From Nocardia vinacea (GTDB taxonomy: Bacteria; Actinomycetota; Actinomycetes; Mycobacteriales; Mycobacteriaceae): a stretch of 64,000 nt of DNA. This document shows positions 1 through 7,546 of the stretch, in pieces (position 1 is the stretch's first letter; the number at the start of each line of letters is the position of its first letter). A model generated the notes under the pieces. The model did not search any database and was not told where the DNA came from. It saw only the letters and a list, made by a program, of their open reading frames with translations. A program made the translations under genes and the position numbers. The stretch spans positions 5,332,001 to 5,396,000 of the forward strand of contig NZ_CP109149.1 in the NCBI RefSeq assembly GCF_035920345.1. Reading direction: 5' to 3'.

Positions 1-742
1 CTTCGTTCCGCAGACTCCACGACTTCTTGCCCAGTCGATCCAGCCGGGTCTGCTCCAGCCGCCACGAGGAGATGAAGCTGCCCCACACCGTGCGCGGCCA
101 GAAGGCCCAGAACGATTCGCCGACACGGGAACTCGCGGGATCCTCGGGCGTCGCGACACGCACGTGATGGCCGCGGTTGTGCTCGATATAGAAGTGGCCG
201 TAGAAGGACTGGGCCAGGGCGATGCGCGACAGCCAGCGCTCCAGATCGACCTTCTTGTGGCCGAGTTCGTGCGCGGTATTGATGCCGATGCCGCCGATCA
301 TGCCGATGGTGATGGCCAGGCCGATCTTGTCGACGATGTGCAGCCCGCCGTCGATGCCGAGCCAGCTCAGGTTGTCCGCCGTGATCAGGTAGCACCCCAA
401 GATCAGCGTCGCGTACTGGAACGGCAGGTAGAGGTAGGTGAGATAGCGGTAGTACTTGTCGTTCTCCAGGTACTCCATCACCTCGTCGGGCGGATTGTCG
501 CCATCCGGGCCGAAGAAGATATCGGCCAGCGGGATCACCACATAGACCAGCACCGGGCCCAGCCAGAACGGCACTTGGGCCAGCCTGTGCCAGCCGAATT
601 CGTTGAATGCCCAGACCAGCGGAAGGCCGATGGTGAAAAGGCCGGTCGGCGCGAACAACCCCCACAGCCACATGTATCGCTTGCGGTCGCGCCAATCGGT
701 CGCTGCGGCCGGGCGGCCAGGCGCATGGGTTTCCGTGGACAT
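1..742 (-). CDS. alkB: alkane 1-monooxygenase AlkB, C-terminus cut by window edge
   Basis: Integral-membrane non-haem di-iron hydroxylase that oxidises the terminal carbon of medium-chain n-alkanes, using electrons from rubredoxin. About 247 residues are visible. Several hydrophobic segments (about residues 24-45, 59-75, 105-122, 140-158) precede the first histidine box HELGHK (158-163), and the second box EHNRGHH follows at 187-193; both are AlkB-family iron ligands. The HYG motif and the last histidine box lie beyond position 1. The ATG at 742 is chosen because GAGGAG sits just upstream. Rubredoxin genes, if present, would be to the left. The frame runs off the edge, so integrity cannot be judged. 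Confidence 0.93.
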   Translation of the reverse strand, partial: MSTETHAPGRPAAATDWRDRKRYMWLWGLFAPTGLFTIGLPLVWAFNEFGWHRLAQVPFWLGPVLVYVVIPLADIFFGPDGDNPPDEVMEYLENDKYYRYLTYLYLPFQYATLILGCYLITADNLSWLGIDGGLHIVDKIGLAITIGMIGGIGINTAHELGHKKVDLERWLSRIALAQSFYGHFYIEHNRGHHVRVATPEDPASSRVGESFWAFWPRTVWGSFISSWRLEQTRLDRLGKKSWSLRNE

Positions 743-763
743 CGTTGTCTCCTCATCCAAGCG

Positions 764-783
764 GCACATCACATGTGATGTGC
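764..783. promoter_or_regulatory. 20-bp perfect palindrome upstream of alkB
   Basis: GCACATCACATGTGATGTGC reads identically on both strands and lies 21 nt upstream of the alkB start, overlapping or just preceding the ribosome-binding region. The size and symmetry fit a dimeric repressor site. The regulator is not identifiable from the window. Confidence 0.6.
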
Positions 784-814
784 AGTACCACTTACTTGGA
801 CATTAGAGATCAAC

Positions 815-833
815 TTGTCTTCTGTCTAGACAA
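815..833. promoter_or_regulatory. inverted repeat TTGTCT-N7-AGACAA in alkB promoter region
   Basis: TTGTCT (815-820) and AGACAA (828-833) form a 6-bp inverted repeat, and TGTCTAGACA (823-832) is itself a perfect 10-bp palindrome. It sits about 75 nt upstream of alkB in AT-rich sequence, where the promoter is expected. It may be a second operator; inference only. Confidence 0.4.
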
Positions 834-896
834 ATTTATGAATTTGTAAAGACTGGCGGAAACGGCAAATCGGACACCGCAGCACGCCCGATACGA

Positions 897-941
897 CGAT
901 CGCCGCGTCATCCCATCGAATGTGGGATGACGCGGCGATCG
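897..941 (-). terminator. 19-bp perfect hairpin after Nudix gene
   Basis: The arms 897-915 and 923-941 are exact reverse complements (19 bp) around a 7-nt loop. The hairpin starts 13 nt past the Nudix stop, between that gene and the alkB promoter. There is no T-tract, so it is probably a structural or intrinsic-like terminator that insulates alkB. Confidence 0.65.
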
Positions 942-953
942 ATCTGTGCAGAT

Positions 954-1469
954 TCAGCGAAGCAGGACGTCGGCGTTGTCGGGGAGTGCGTCGACCGGCC
1001 ACCAGCGCAGATCGGTGGATTCATGGCTGCGGATCGGGACCGCACCGGGCGGCGCGACGATGCGGAACAGCAGGTCGAGGTGGCGGGTCGGGACGCCGAG
1101 CGAGCAGGTGATCGGATGGGCCTGCGCACCATAGAGTTCGGCCTCCATGCGCAGGCCCGTCATGCCGGACTCCTCGGTCGCCTCCCGCAGCGCCGCGTCG
1201 GCCACCGTCTCGTCACCCTCCTCGCAGTGGCCGCCGAGTTGGATCCAACGGCCGACCCGCGGGTGCAGCGTCAGCAGCACCTCGCGCTCGTCGTGCGAAA
1301 AGACGACGGCAGAGGCCGTGATGTGACCGGGTGCGTGCTCGCGCAGACACCCGCGCGGCGCGGATCCGAGGAAGGCCAGCATCGCCTCGCGCAGCGAGGC
1401 ATCGACCCCCGTCGCCTTCCACGTCTCCAGTAACTGGGTTGCCGAGGCGCGCAGCGAACTCGCGCTCAC
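954..1469 (-). CDS. Nudix hydrolase
   Basis: Predicted 171-residue Nudix hydrolase that cleaves a nucleoside diphosphate linked to another group; the substrate is unknown. The Nudix helix is visible as GGHCEEGDE, then REATEESG, carrying the metal-binding REUxEE core. The box has one extra residue between the first glycine and glutamate, which I recall as usual for this actinobacterial subgroup. The GTG at 1469 is chosen: it lies 8 nt after a GCGAGG Shine-Dalgarno-like sequence provided by a 73-bp repeat that begins at the fbiB stop. The open frame extends much further upstream but only as an out-of-frame shadow of fbiB. It is the third gene of fbiA-fbiB-Nudix. Confidence 0.82.
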   Translation of the reverse strand: MSASSLRASATQLLETWKATGVDASLREAMLAFLGSAPRGCLREHAPGHITASAVVFSHDEREVLLTLHPRVGRWIQLGGHCEEGDETVADAALREATEESGMTGLRMEAELYGAQAHPITCSLGVPTRHLDLLFRIVAPPGAVPIRSHESTDLRWWPVDALPDNADVLLR

Positions 1470-1476
1470 GAATGCG

Positions 1477-1549
1477 CCTCGCTGACGCTCGGCTCCGTCG
1501 TGCGCGGGGGCGCACTGTGCCCATGGTTCACTCGCAGGCGCTCGCTCAC
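1477..1549 (-). repeat. 73-bp junction repeat, copy A (fbiB/Nudix)
   Basis: On the minus strand this copy starts with GTGAGCGAGCG at the fbiB stop codon and ends with GAGCGTCAGCGAGG, seven bases before the Nudix GTG. It matches 65 of 73 bases of copy B at 25213-25285 and is more distantly related to copy C at 2921-2990. It fills practically the whole intergenic gap and supplies the downstream ribosome-binding site. Confidence 0.85.
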
Positions 1550-2913
1550 AGTTCAACCAGGCCGGGGCCCGGGCCGAAGACCGGACGTGGGGTGAGTTCT
1601 TCGAGGGGGTGGCCGATCGCAATGGCGCCCAGGGGGTTCCAGTCGTCGGCAAGGCCGAGAACCTCGCGGGTGGTCTCCGGCGCGAAGATGGTCGAGCCGA
1701 TCCAGCAGCTGCCGATGCCCTCGGTGGCCAGCGCGACGAGCAGCCCCTGTACCGCCGCGCCGACCGCGACGGTGAACATGGTGCGTTCGTTGCCGCGCCG
1801 CCGCTCATCCGGATAGTCATGTGCGCCATCGGGCACGCAGAACGGGATGATCACCTCGGGTGCGTCGTGCAGGATGCGGCCGCGGGCGATGCGACGTTCC
1901 ACCCGCTCCGGATCGAGACCGTCCGCGGTGAGATCGGCCCGCCACCGCTCGGCCATGGCCTCCAACAGTTGCGCGCGCAGACCAGGCTTGCGGACCCAGA
2001 CGAAGCGCACCGGACGGGTGTGATGCGGCGCGGGCGCGGTGAGCGCCTTCGCCACCGCGGCGCGGATGCGTTCGGGATCGACTGGAGTATCGGCGAATTG
2101 ACGGATCGAGCGACGCAGCAGCAACGCCTCGGAGCGCCCCTGCTCGATCGCCTCGGCCGTGCCGAGCCAGAACAGGTCATCGGTGCCGCCGCGCAGCAGA
2201 TCCGCGGCACAGGAGCCGTCATCGGTGACCGGCAGCCCGCGCACCACCGCGACCGGGACACCACCGAGCTTGCCCTTCACCAGATCTGCGGCGGCGGCCA
2301 ATTCGTCGGCCACCGCCACCTGGGTGACCTGCAGTTCATTACCCTGCCCGTCGACCGCGCCCGCATAGTCGTGCAGCACCCGCAATCCGGCGGCGCCGAT
2401 GGCGGTGTCGGTCTGTCCATTGCGCCAGGCCCGGCCCATGGTGTCGGTGACGACCACCGCGACGTCCACCCCGAGGCGCCCGGACAGCGCGGTGCGCAAC
2501 GCCTTCGCACTCCCATCCGGATCCGATGGCAGCAACACGAGCTCACCCTGCTCGACATTGGATCCGTCCACCCCGGAAGCGGCCTGCACGATGCCGAGCT
2601 TGTTCTCGGTGATCAGCGTGCGCCCCTTGCGCGCGAGTACGCGCACCGCCTCCTGCTCCACCAGCGCGCGGCGCGCGGTATCACGCTCCTCCGGATCCAG
2701 CGGCGCCTCGACGATGCGGCCCTCGACCTTGGCGACGATCTTGCTCGTGACGACCAGGATGTCGCCGTCGACCAACCAGGGCGCGGCGGCGGCGATATGT
2801 TCGGCGAGATCGTCGCCGGGCCGGAATTCCGGCAGCCCGGTGATCGGCAGGATCCGCAACTCCCCCGCTGCGTGATCGGCTGGTTCCGTCAATGGCTCTT
2901 GCGTACTGCTCAT
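1546..2913 (-). CDS. fbiB: bifunctional F420 gamma-glutamyl ligase / FMN reductase FbiB
   Basis: Two-domain F420 biosynthesis enzyme of 455 residues, about the mycobacterial FbiB size. The N-terminal CofE-like half (about 20-250) adds gamma-linked glutamates to F420-0 using GTP; recognisable stretches include [13 protein letters not shown] and [13 protein letters not shown]. The C-terminal half (about 265-455) is a nitroreductase-fold FMN domain, starting near [11 protein letters not shown], that reduces dehydro-F420-0. The ATG at 2913 overlaps the fbiA stop (ATGA), so the two are translationally coupled. This makes an actinobacterial F420 pathway very likely; fbiC and fbiD are not in the window. 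Confidence 0.95.
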   Translation of the reverse strand: MSSTQEPLTEPADHAAGELRILPITGLPEFRPGDDLAEHIAAAAPWLVDGDILVVTSKIVAKVEGRIVEAPLDPEERDTARRALVEQEAVRVLARKGRTLITENKLGIVQAASGVDGSNVEQGELVLLPSDPDGSAKALRTALSGRLGVDVAVVVTDTMGRAWRNGQTDTAIGAAGLRVLHDYAGAVDGQGNELQVTQVAVADELAAAADLVKGKLGGVPVAVVRGLPVTDDGSCAADLLRGGTDDLFWLGTAEAIEQGRSEALLLRRSIRQFADTPVDPERIRAAVAKALTAPAPHHTRPVRFVWVRKPGLRAQLLEAMAERWRADLTADGLDPERVERRIARGRILHDAPEVIIPFCVPDGAHDYPDERRRGNERTMFTVAVGAAVQGLLVALATEGIGSCWIGSTIFAPETTREVLGLADDWNPLGAIAIGHPLEELTPRPVFGPGPGLVEL

Positions 2914-3977
2914 GGCTTCACCTCGCCGACGCTCGGTGCCGCCATGACCGGCGGCGCTGTGTCTTTGGTTCGCTCGCTGCGCTCGCTCACGCCGGCCAGG
3001 TCGAGCGCCTCCCGCACCATTTCGGCGGTGGTCGGCGGATCGGTCATCAATAGCGGCACGCTGCGCACTTCGACACCGGGCACATCCGCGGTATCGGTGC
3101 TGTGGATCAGCCATCCGTCCAGGATGCCGGTGGCCGAGCGCGCACCGTAGTAGCGCCCGATCGCCTCGGCGGTGGTTTCCACGCCGATCACCGAGAGGCA
3201 TTCATCGGCCATGCCGCGCAGCGGCTTTCCGTCGATCACGCCCGAGATGCCGATCACCTTGGCCTCGGTGGTGCGCAGTGCGCCGCGAATGCCGGGCACC
3301 GCGAGGATGGCGCCGATGCTCACCACGGGGTTGGACGGGGCCAGTAGCACCGCGTCGGCCTCGGATATGATCTGTGTCACATTTGGCGCCGGTTTGGCGT
3401 CATCGGCCCCAATTGTGGCGAATCCGTGCGTCTCGATGTCCGCGCGGTAGCGAACCCACCACTCTTGGAAATGGATCGCGCGGCGTTCGCCAGGGTTGTC
3501 CGGGTCACTGACAACGACATGTGTTTCGCAACGATCGTCGGTAGCCGGGATGAGTTTTACGCCCGGCTGCCACCGGTTGCACAACGCCTCGGTGACCGCG
3601 GATAGCGGGTACCCGGCACGCAGCATTTCGGTCCGAACCAAGTGCGTCGCGATATCGCGATCCCCCAAACCGAACCAATCGGGTTGGGCATGATATTTGG
3701 CCAGTTCTTCCTTGGCGTGCCAGGTTTCGGCGACCCGGCCCCAACCGCGTTCGGTATCAATTCCGCCGCCGAGGGTGTACATGCAGGTATCGAGGTCGGG
3801 GCAGATCCGGAGGCCGTGCATCCAGACGTCGTCACCGACATTGACGATGGCGGAAACATCCGCATCGGGCAGTAGTTCCCGGACGCCCTGAAGGAAGCGC
3901 GCGCCGCCGACCCCGCCCACCAGGACGGCGATCTTGGGCCCACTTGCGGGTGCGGTGTCCGCTTGTTGTGGAGTCAC
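2910..3977 (-). CDS. fbiA: 2-phospho-L-lactate / phosphoenolpyruvyl transferase FbiA
   Basis: Transfers the phosphoenolpyruvyl or phospholactyl group to the deazaflavin Fo during coenzyme F420 synthesis. The glycine-rich N-terminus [14 protein letters not shown] and the later NVGDD and [11 protein letters not shown] segments are typical of CofD/FbiA. The GTG at 3977 is chosen: the conserved fold begins about 18 residues later, and a TAGGCT -10-like hexamer lies 8 nt upstream, suggesting little or no leader. Predicted 355 residues, slightly longer than the roughly 330 usual in mycobacteria. The extra C-terminal tail (about VSERSERTK onward) is encoded by a 70-bp junction repeat, so it is probably not functional sequence. 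Confidence 0.94.
   Translation of the reverse strand: MTPQQADTAPASGPKIAVLVGGVGGARFLQGVRELLPDADVSAIVNVGDDVWMHGLRICPDLDTCMYTLGGGIDTERGWGRVAETWHAKEELAKYHAQPDWFGLGDRDIATHLVRTEMLRAGYPLSAVTEALCNRWQPGVKLIPATDDRCETHVVVSDPDNPGERRAIHFQEWWVRYRADIETHGFATIGADDAKPAPNVTQIISEADAVLLAPSNPVVSIGAILAVPGIRGALRTTEAKVIGISGVIDGKPLRGMADECLSVIGVETTAEAIGRYYGARSATGILDGWLIHSTDTADVPGVEVRSVPLLMTDPPTTAEMVREALDLAGVSERSERTKDTAPPVMAAPSVGEVKP
2921..2990 (-). repeat. junction repeat, copy C (inside 3' end of fbiA)
   Basis: A diverged 70-bp relative of the 73-bp repeat at 1477-1549 and 25213-25285. It shares the GTGAGCGAGCG start, a central CACAG, and the GAGCGTCGGCGAGG end. Here it has been read through and encodes the last 20-odd residues of FbiA; its terminal GCGAGG again precedes the next start codon (fbiB ATG) by 7 nt. 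Confidence 0.75.
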
Positions 3978-3985
3978 ATCGACAC

Positions 3986-3991
3986 AGCCTA
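3986..3991 (-). promoter_or_regulatory. -10-like hexamer TAGGCT for fbiA
   Basis: On the minus strand TAGGCT lies 8 nt before the GTG of fbiA, with no Shine-Dalgarno sequence between. This is the spacing expected of a leaderless or near-leaderless actinobacterial transcript. It supports the chosen start. Confidence 0.4.
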
Positions 3992-4104
3992 TGCGCTGCC
4001 GGAGCGGCCGCGGTTCGCACTGTATTTGCCGGTCATTTGCTATTCCGTGTTCAAGATCAGCTACGGAAAGCGGTAGCGGATAGTAACGGAATTGCGACGG
4101 CGGC

Positions 4105-4134
4105 TTGACCATCGACACGTTCGGCGTGTCTAAT
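4105..4134 (+). promoter_or_regulatory. putative promoter upstream of whiB2
   Basis: TTGACC (4105-4110) is followed after 18 bp by TCTAAT (4129-4134). The spacer contains the small dyad ACACG-N5-CGTGT (4116-4130). Position fits a promoter reading toward whiB2, about 190 nt from its start. Confidence 0.4.
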
Positions 4135-4187
4135 CACAGTCATGTCATTTCGGGTTCGCGCGAGAGTTGAACGCGCGGACAGGTTTT

Positions 4188-4201
4188 CGAACACATGTTC
4201 G
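4188..4201. promoter_or_regulatory. LexA/SOS-box-like site upstream of whiB2
   Basis: CGAACACATGTTCG has the CGAAC-N4-GTTCG form of the actinobacterial LexA operator. It lies downstream of the proposed promoter, about 120 nt before whiB2. A match of this quality could occur by chance, but the position suggests DNA-damage input to whiB2 expression. Confidence 0.5.
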
Positions 4202-4322
4202 CACCGAGGTGGCAAGCTCGGGGATGTCCGCGGGACAACGTCGCGGGGTACGGCCGTCGGTGTGCGTGTTGGTCCGACGGAAAGAATCAATCTGCGCTAA
4301 CACACAGTGAGGAGGCGGAGCG

Positions 4323-4739
4323 ATGGCCAATGAGCTGGCCCCTTCGGGCATGCCGGGCGGCGTATCGCAAACCGATTCCACAGCAGGCGCAGCACGTGGC
4401 GTCTGCGCAGAGATCGGTCGGATCGAACCGGACCGGATCGAGCCTGAGATGACCGACGGAGTGACAGCACCCCGGCTCAGCTTGGTCGTGACGGGCTTCG
4501 ACGAGATGTTCGAATCGATCGAGGAGCAGTGGCAGGAACGTGCCCTGTGCGCACAGACCGATCCGGAGGCGTTCTTCCCCGAGAAGGGCGGCTCGACCCG
4601 TGAGGCCAAACGGATCTGCATGGGCTGCGAGGTACGCGACGAGTGCCTGGAGTACGCGCTCGCACACGATGAACGCTTCGGCATCTGGGGCGGCCTCTCC
4701 GAACGGGAGCGGCGCCGCCTGAAGCGCGGCATCGGCTAG
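4323..4739 (+). CDS. whiB2: WhiB2-type iron-sulfur transcription factor
   Basis: Wbl-family 4Fe-4S regulator; WhiB2/WhmD is required for septation and cell division in mycobacteria (family knowledge). The 138-residue product has the four cluster cysteines at 76, 99, 102 and 108, the GIWGG turn at 120-124 and a basic DNA-binding tail ending RRRLKRGIG. From about residue 68 it matches the WhiB2 subgroup closely, including the run DPEAFFPEKGGSTREAK. The ATG at 4323 follows GAGGAGGC. This gives an N-terminal extension of nearly 50 residues over short mycobacterial WhiB2, and a later start (ATG at residue 43 or 62) is possible. It is divergent from fbiA. Confidence 0.93.
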   Translation: MANELAPSGMPGGVSQTDSTAGAARGVCAEIGRIEPDRIEPEMTDGVTAPRLSLVVTGFDEMFESIEEQWQERALCAQTDPEAFFPEKGGSTREAKRICMGCEVRDECLEYALAHDERFGIWGGLSERERRRLKRGIG

Positions 4740-4751
4740 AACTTCGCGTCG

Positions 4752-4783
4752 GCCCGCCTCGGGTGCGCATAGCAGAGGCGGGC
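4752..4783 (+). terminator. hairpin after whiB2
   Basis: GCCCGCCTC (4752-4760) pairs with GAGGCGGGC (4775-4783) around a 14-nt loop, 12 nt after the whiB2 stop. A short T-rich stretch follows. It probably ends whiB2 transcription before the next, apparently leaderless, gene. Confidence 0.6.
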
Positions 4784-4800
4784 TGACTAAGTTTTAGTCA
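4784..4800 (+). promoter_or_regulatory. inverted repeat with leaderless -10 before 4800 gene
   Basis: TGACTAA (4784-4790) and TTAGTCA (4794-4800) form a 7-bp inverted repeat whose last base is the A of the next gene's ATG. Inside it, TAAGTT (4788-4793) is a good -10 element 6 nt from the ATG, the spacing of a leaderless promoter. A protein bound here would block transcription initiation directly. Confidence 0.5.
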
Positions 4801-5279
4801 TGGCCCGTTCACGTAATCGTCGTCCACCGACCGCACGATCGGTGATCCGTCGTGGACGCGGGGTGCGCGGGCCGATGCTCCCACCGACGGTGCCGGCCTG
4901 GCGCACCAGGGGGCAGCAGTTCGACCGGCTGGTCCTGGAGGCCTTCGCGCCCTTGGACACCCGGTGGCACGATCGACTCACCAAGCTCGATATCGCGGTC
5001 GACGATGTGCCGAAAATCCGTCCGCTGCACCCGGATTCGGTCACCTGGCCGGACGAGGTGGTGGCCGACGGACCGGTGCCGCTCTCGCGACTCATTCCGG
5101 CCGGCGTGGACCGGCACGGCGTGGCCACCCGCGCCCGAGTTGTGTTGTTCCGCAAGCCACTCGAACTACGCGCCGGCGATCCCGACGATCTGGTCGATCT
5201 ACTGCGCGAGGTCCTCGTCCAACAGATCGCCACCTATCTCGGCGTCGATCCGGACATCATCGATCCCGAAGGCGCGTGA
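4800..5279 (+). CDS. zincin-like metallopeptidase-family protein (Rv3259-like)
   Basis: A 159-residue protein matching the short actinobacterial metallopeptidase-family proteins found between whiB2 and DUF3499 genes. The conserved part is the C-terminal half, around RVVLFRKPLEL and the helix LLREVLVQQIATYLGV. In zincin relatives the corresponding helix carries HExxH; here it reads REVLVQQ, so the zinc-binding histidines are missing and catalysis is doubtful. The N-terminus is arginine-rich and probably disordered. The ATG at 4800 has no Shine-Dalgarno sequence but sits 6 nt after a TAAGTT -10 element, so translation is probably leaderless. Confidence 0.75.
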   Translation: MARSRNRRPPTARSVIRRGRGVRGPMLPPTVPAWRTRGQQFDRLVLEAFAPLDTRWHDRLTKLDIAVDDVPKIRPLHPDSVTWPDEVVADGPVPLSRLIPAGVDRHGVATRARVVLFRKPLELRAGDPDDLVDLLREVLVQQIATYLGVDPDIIDPEGA

Positions 5280-5362
5280 CGAACACACCGCCGAGCGGGG
5301 TGAACTCGCCCGAAAACGCCGAATCCTTAGCGTGTCTGAGCACATCGGAACGTCGAGCGCGT

Positions 5363-5368
5363 TACTCT
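5363..5368 (+). promoter_or_regulatory. leaderless -10 hexamer TACTCT
   Basis: TACTCT is separated by 7 nt from the GTG at 5376 of the DUF3499 gene, and no ribosome-binding site intervenes. This favours the GTG over the in-frame ATG at 5385 as the true start. Confidence 0.45.
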
Positions 5369-5375
5369 CATCGGC

Positions 5376-5765
5376 GTGATCCCCATGCGTCGTTGCTGCC
5401 GACCAGGTTGCAAGAATCCCGCTGTTGCGACGCTCACCTACGTGTACTCCGACTCGACCGCGGTGGTCGGGCCACTGGCGACGGTGGCCGAACCGCATTC
5501 CTGGGATCTGTGTGAAACACATGCTTCCCGCATCACCGCACCAAAGGGTTGGGAGATGGTTCGCCACGAAGGCGGATTCTCTTCCAGCACACCGGATGAC
5601 GATGATCTGACGGCATTGGCCGAAGCGGTCCGCGAGGCCGGACTGCGCCGCCGTCCCCCGGAGCACGACCAGCGTGGCTATTCCGATTACGCCCCGCCCG
5701 CACCGCGCGCCACGCGCACCGGCCGGCGCGGACACCTCCGAGTACTCCCGGACCCGCCCAGCTAG
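5376..5765 (+). CDS. DUF3499 family protein (Rv3258c-like)
   Basis: A 129-residue actinobacterial protein of unknown function that sits beside manB across the Mycobacteriales. The N-terminus has a zinc-ribbon look: CCRPGCKNPA near residues 7-16, then a conserved stretch running through YVYSDSTAVVGPLA and a CETH element around residue 46 that could complete a metal site. The C-terminal third is rich in proline and arginine and probably disordered. The GTG at 5376 fits a leaderless promoter; an ATG three codons later is the alternative. It is 55 nt upstream of manB, which has its own -10-like element. Confidence 0.85.
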   Translation: MIPMRRCCRPGCKNPAVATLTYVYSDSTAVVGPLATVAEPHSWDLCETHASRITAPKGWEMVRHEGGFSSSTPDDDDLTALAEAVREAGLRRRPPEHDQRGYSDYAPPAPRATRTGRRGHLRVLPDPPS

Positions 5766-5807
5766 CAGTCGGGACGGGACCGTGTCAGGGGCGTCGGCGC
5801 GAGCCAC

Positions 5808-5813
5808 TAGGGT
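5808..5813 (+). promoter_or_regulatory. leaderless -10 hexamer TAGGGT for manB
   Basis: TAGGGT lies 7 nt upstream of the manB ATG at 5821 with no Shine-Dalgarno sequence between. It suggests that manB is transcribed from its own leaderless promoter as well as by read-through. Confidence 0.45.
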
Positions 5814-5820
5814 GGTCACC

Positions 5821-7197
5821 ATGACTGTGGCCCGCTCTGCCGAATTCGTGAACGCGGTGATCAAGGCTTATGACGTTCGCGGGGTCGTCGGTGAACAGAT
5901 CGACGGAGAATTCGTCAAGGATGTGGGGGCCGCGTTCGCGCGATTGATGCGCGCCGAGGGCGCGACCCGCGTGGTCATCGGACACGATATGCGCGAGTCC
6001 TCCCCGGAACTGGCCGCCACCTTCGCCGACGGCGTACTCGGCCAGGGTCTCGATGTGGTGCACATCGGACTCGCCTCGACCGATCAGCTCTACTTCGCCT
6101 CGGGTGACCTCGATTGTCCCGGCGCGATGTTCACCGCCAGCCACAATCCGGCCCGCTACAACGGCATCAAGCTGTGCCGCGCGAAGGCGCTTCCGGTCGG
6201 TCAGGACACCGGTCTGGCGACGATCAAGGACGAGGTGATCAACGGGGTACCGGGCTACGCCGGAACGCCGGGCAGCGCCACGAAAGTCGATCTGCTGGCC
6301 GATTACGCGAAGTTCCTGCGCAGGCTGGTCGATCTCGACGATATCCGCCCGCTCACCATCGCGGTGGACGCGGGCAACGGCATGGGCGGGCACACCGTGC
6401 CCGAGGTGCTGGGCACCGTGGCGCAGCTGACCCTGGTGCCGCTCTACTTCGAGTTGGACGGCTCGTTCCCCAATCACGAGGCCAATCCGCTCGATCCGAA
6501 GAATCTGGAGGATCTGCAGGAGCTGGTCCGCAAGTCCGGCGCCGATATCGGCCTCGCCTTCGACGGCGACGCCGACCGCTGCTTTGTGGTGGACGAGAAC
6601 GGCAATCCGATTTCGCCATCGGCGATCACCGCGCTGGTCGCCGAGCGTGAGCTGGCCAAGGAACCGGGCGCGGTCATCATCCACAACCTGATCACCTCGC
6701 ACGCGGTACCCGAACTCGTGCACGAACTCGGCGGCAGCCCGGTGCGCACCCGGGTCGGGCATTCGTTCATCAAGCAGGAGATGGCGGCCACCGGCGCGGT
6801 ATTCGGCGGTGAGCATTCCGCGCACTACTACTTCCGCGATTTCTGGGGCGCCGATTCCGGCATGCTCGCGGCCCTGCACGTACTCGCGGCGCTCGGCGAG
6901 AAGGACCGGCCGATTTCGGAGCTCATGTCGTCGTACGAAACATATGCGGCGTCCGGAGAGATCAACTCGACAGTGCCGGACGCGAAGGAGCGGACGATGG
7001 CTGTAGTGGACGCATTCGGGGATCGGGCCATATCGGTGGACCGGTTGGACGGGGTCACCGTCCAGCTCGCCGATGACGCCTGGTTCAATCTTCGCGCGTC
7101 GAATACCGAACCGTTGCTGCGGCTGAATGTCGAGGCCCGGTCGACGGAGGAAGTAGACGCACTCGTGACCGAGATTCTGGGCATCGTCCGGTCCTGA
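5821..7197 (+). CDS. manB: phosphomannomutase/phosphoglucomutase ManB
   Basis: Interconverts mannose-6-phosphate and mannose-1-phosphate, feeding GDP-mannose for lipomannan, PIMs and glycoproteins; many family members also accept glucose phosphates. Length is 458 residues, normal for the alpha-D-phosphohexomutase family. The active-site phosphoserine loop TASHNP is at 105-110 (Ser107), the Mg-binding loop DGDADR at 248-253, the sugar-binding GEHSAH about residue 337, and the phosphate-binding RASNTEP near the end. The ATG at 5821 is chosen because it opens the conserved N-terminus and follows a -10-like TAGGGT. The last ten codons and the stop are copied twice more downstream (see repeat). 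Confidence 0.95.
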   Translation: MTVARSAEFVNAVIKAYDVRGVVGEQIDGEFVKDVGAAFARLMRAEGATRVVIGHDMRESSPELAATFADGVLGQGLDVVHIGLASTDQLYFASGDLDCPGAMFTASHNPARYNGIKLCRAKALPVGQDTGLATIKDEVINGVPGYAGTPGSATKVDLLADYAKFLRRLVDLDDIRPLTIAVDAGNGMGGHTVPEVLGTVAQLTLVPLYFELDGSFPNHEANPLDPKNLEDLQELVRKSGADIGLAFDGDADRCFVVDENGNPISPSAITALVAERELAKEPGAVIIHNLITSHAVPELVHELGGSPVRTRVGHSFIKQEMAATGAVFGGEHSAHYYFRDFWGADSGMLAALHVLAALGEKDRPISELMSSYETYAASGEINSTVPDAKERTMAVVDAFGDRAISVDRLDGVTVQLADDAWFNLRASNTEPLLRLNVEARSTEEVDALVTEILGIVRS

Positions 7198-7435
7198 CTG
7201 GGATAGTGGAATCACATGGGAATGCAGTCACTCGCGCGGGATTCGGCGAGCGGGGAAGTATACGGCTCAGCCCGATACCGAGATTCCGGGCATCGTCCGG
7301 TCCTGACTGGGATAGTGGAATCACAGCCGGAATGGACGCGCAGGCTCACGATTCGACGCCCGAGGAAGGGGAGGGCTCAGCCCGATACCGCGATTCTGAG
7401 CATCGTTCGCTCCTGACTGGAATAGTGGAATTACA
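7168..7435 (+). repeat. three copies of manB 3' end, 109-110 bp period
   Basis: A 49-bp core occurs at 7168-7216, 7277-7325 and 7387-7435. Copies 1 and 2 differ at one base; copy 3 differs at six. Copy 1 encodes the manB C-terminus TEILGIVRS and its stop; the others preserve the same reading (TEIPGIVRS, TAILSIVRS) with stops but have no gene body. The sequence between cores is less conserved, but GGCTCAGCCCGAT precedes copies 2 and 3. It occupies most of the 349-bp gap to the next gene; the remainder (7436-7546) shows only that gene's ribosome-binding site. Confidence 0.88.
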
Positions 7436-7546
7436 GACGTTGGATTCGCCCGACCCGGGCGCCCGTGTCGATCCCTCCGAGTCGACAGCCCGGGTGGGAG
7501 CAGGGCGGGACCGCACACAGCGCGATGAGGGGAGGTGTGACGCCCG

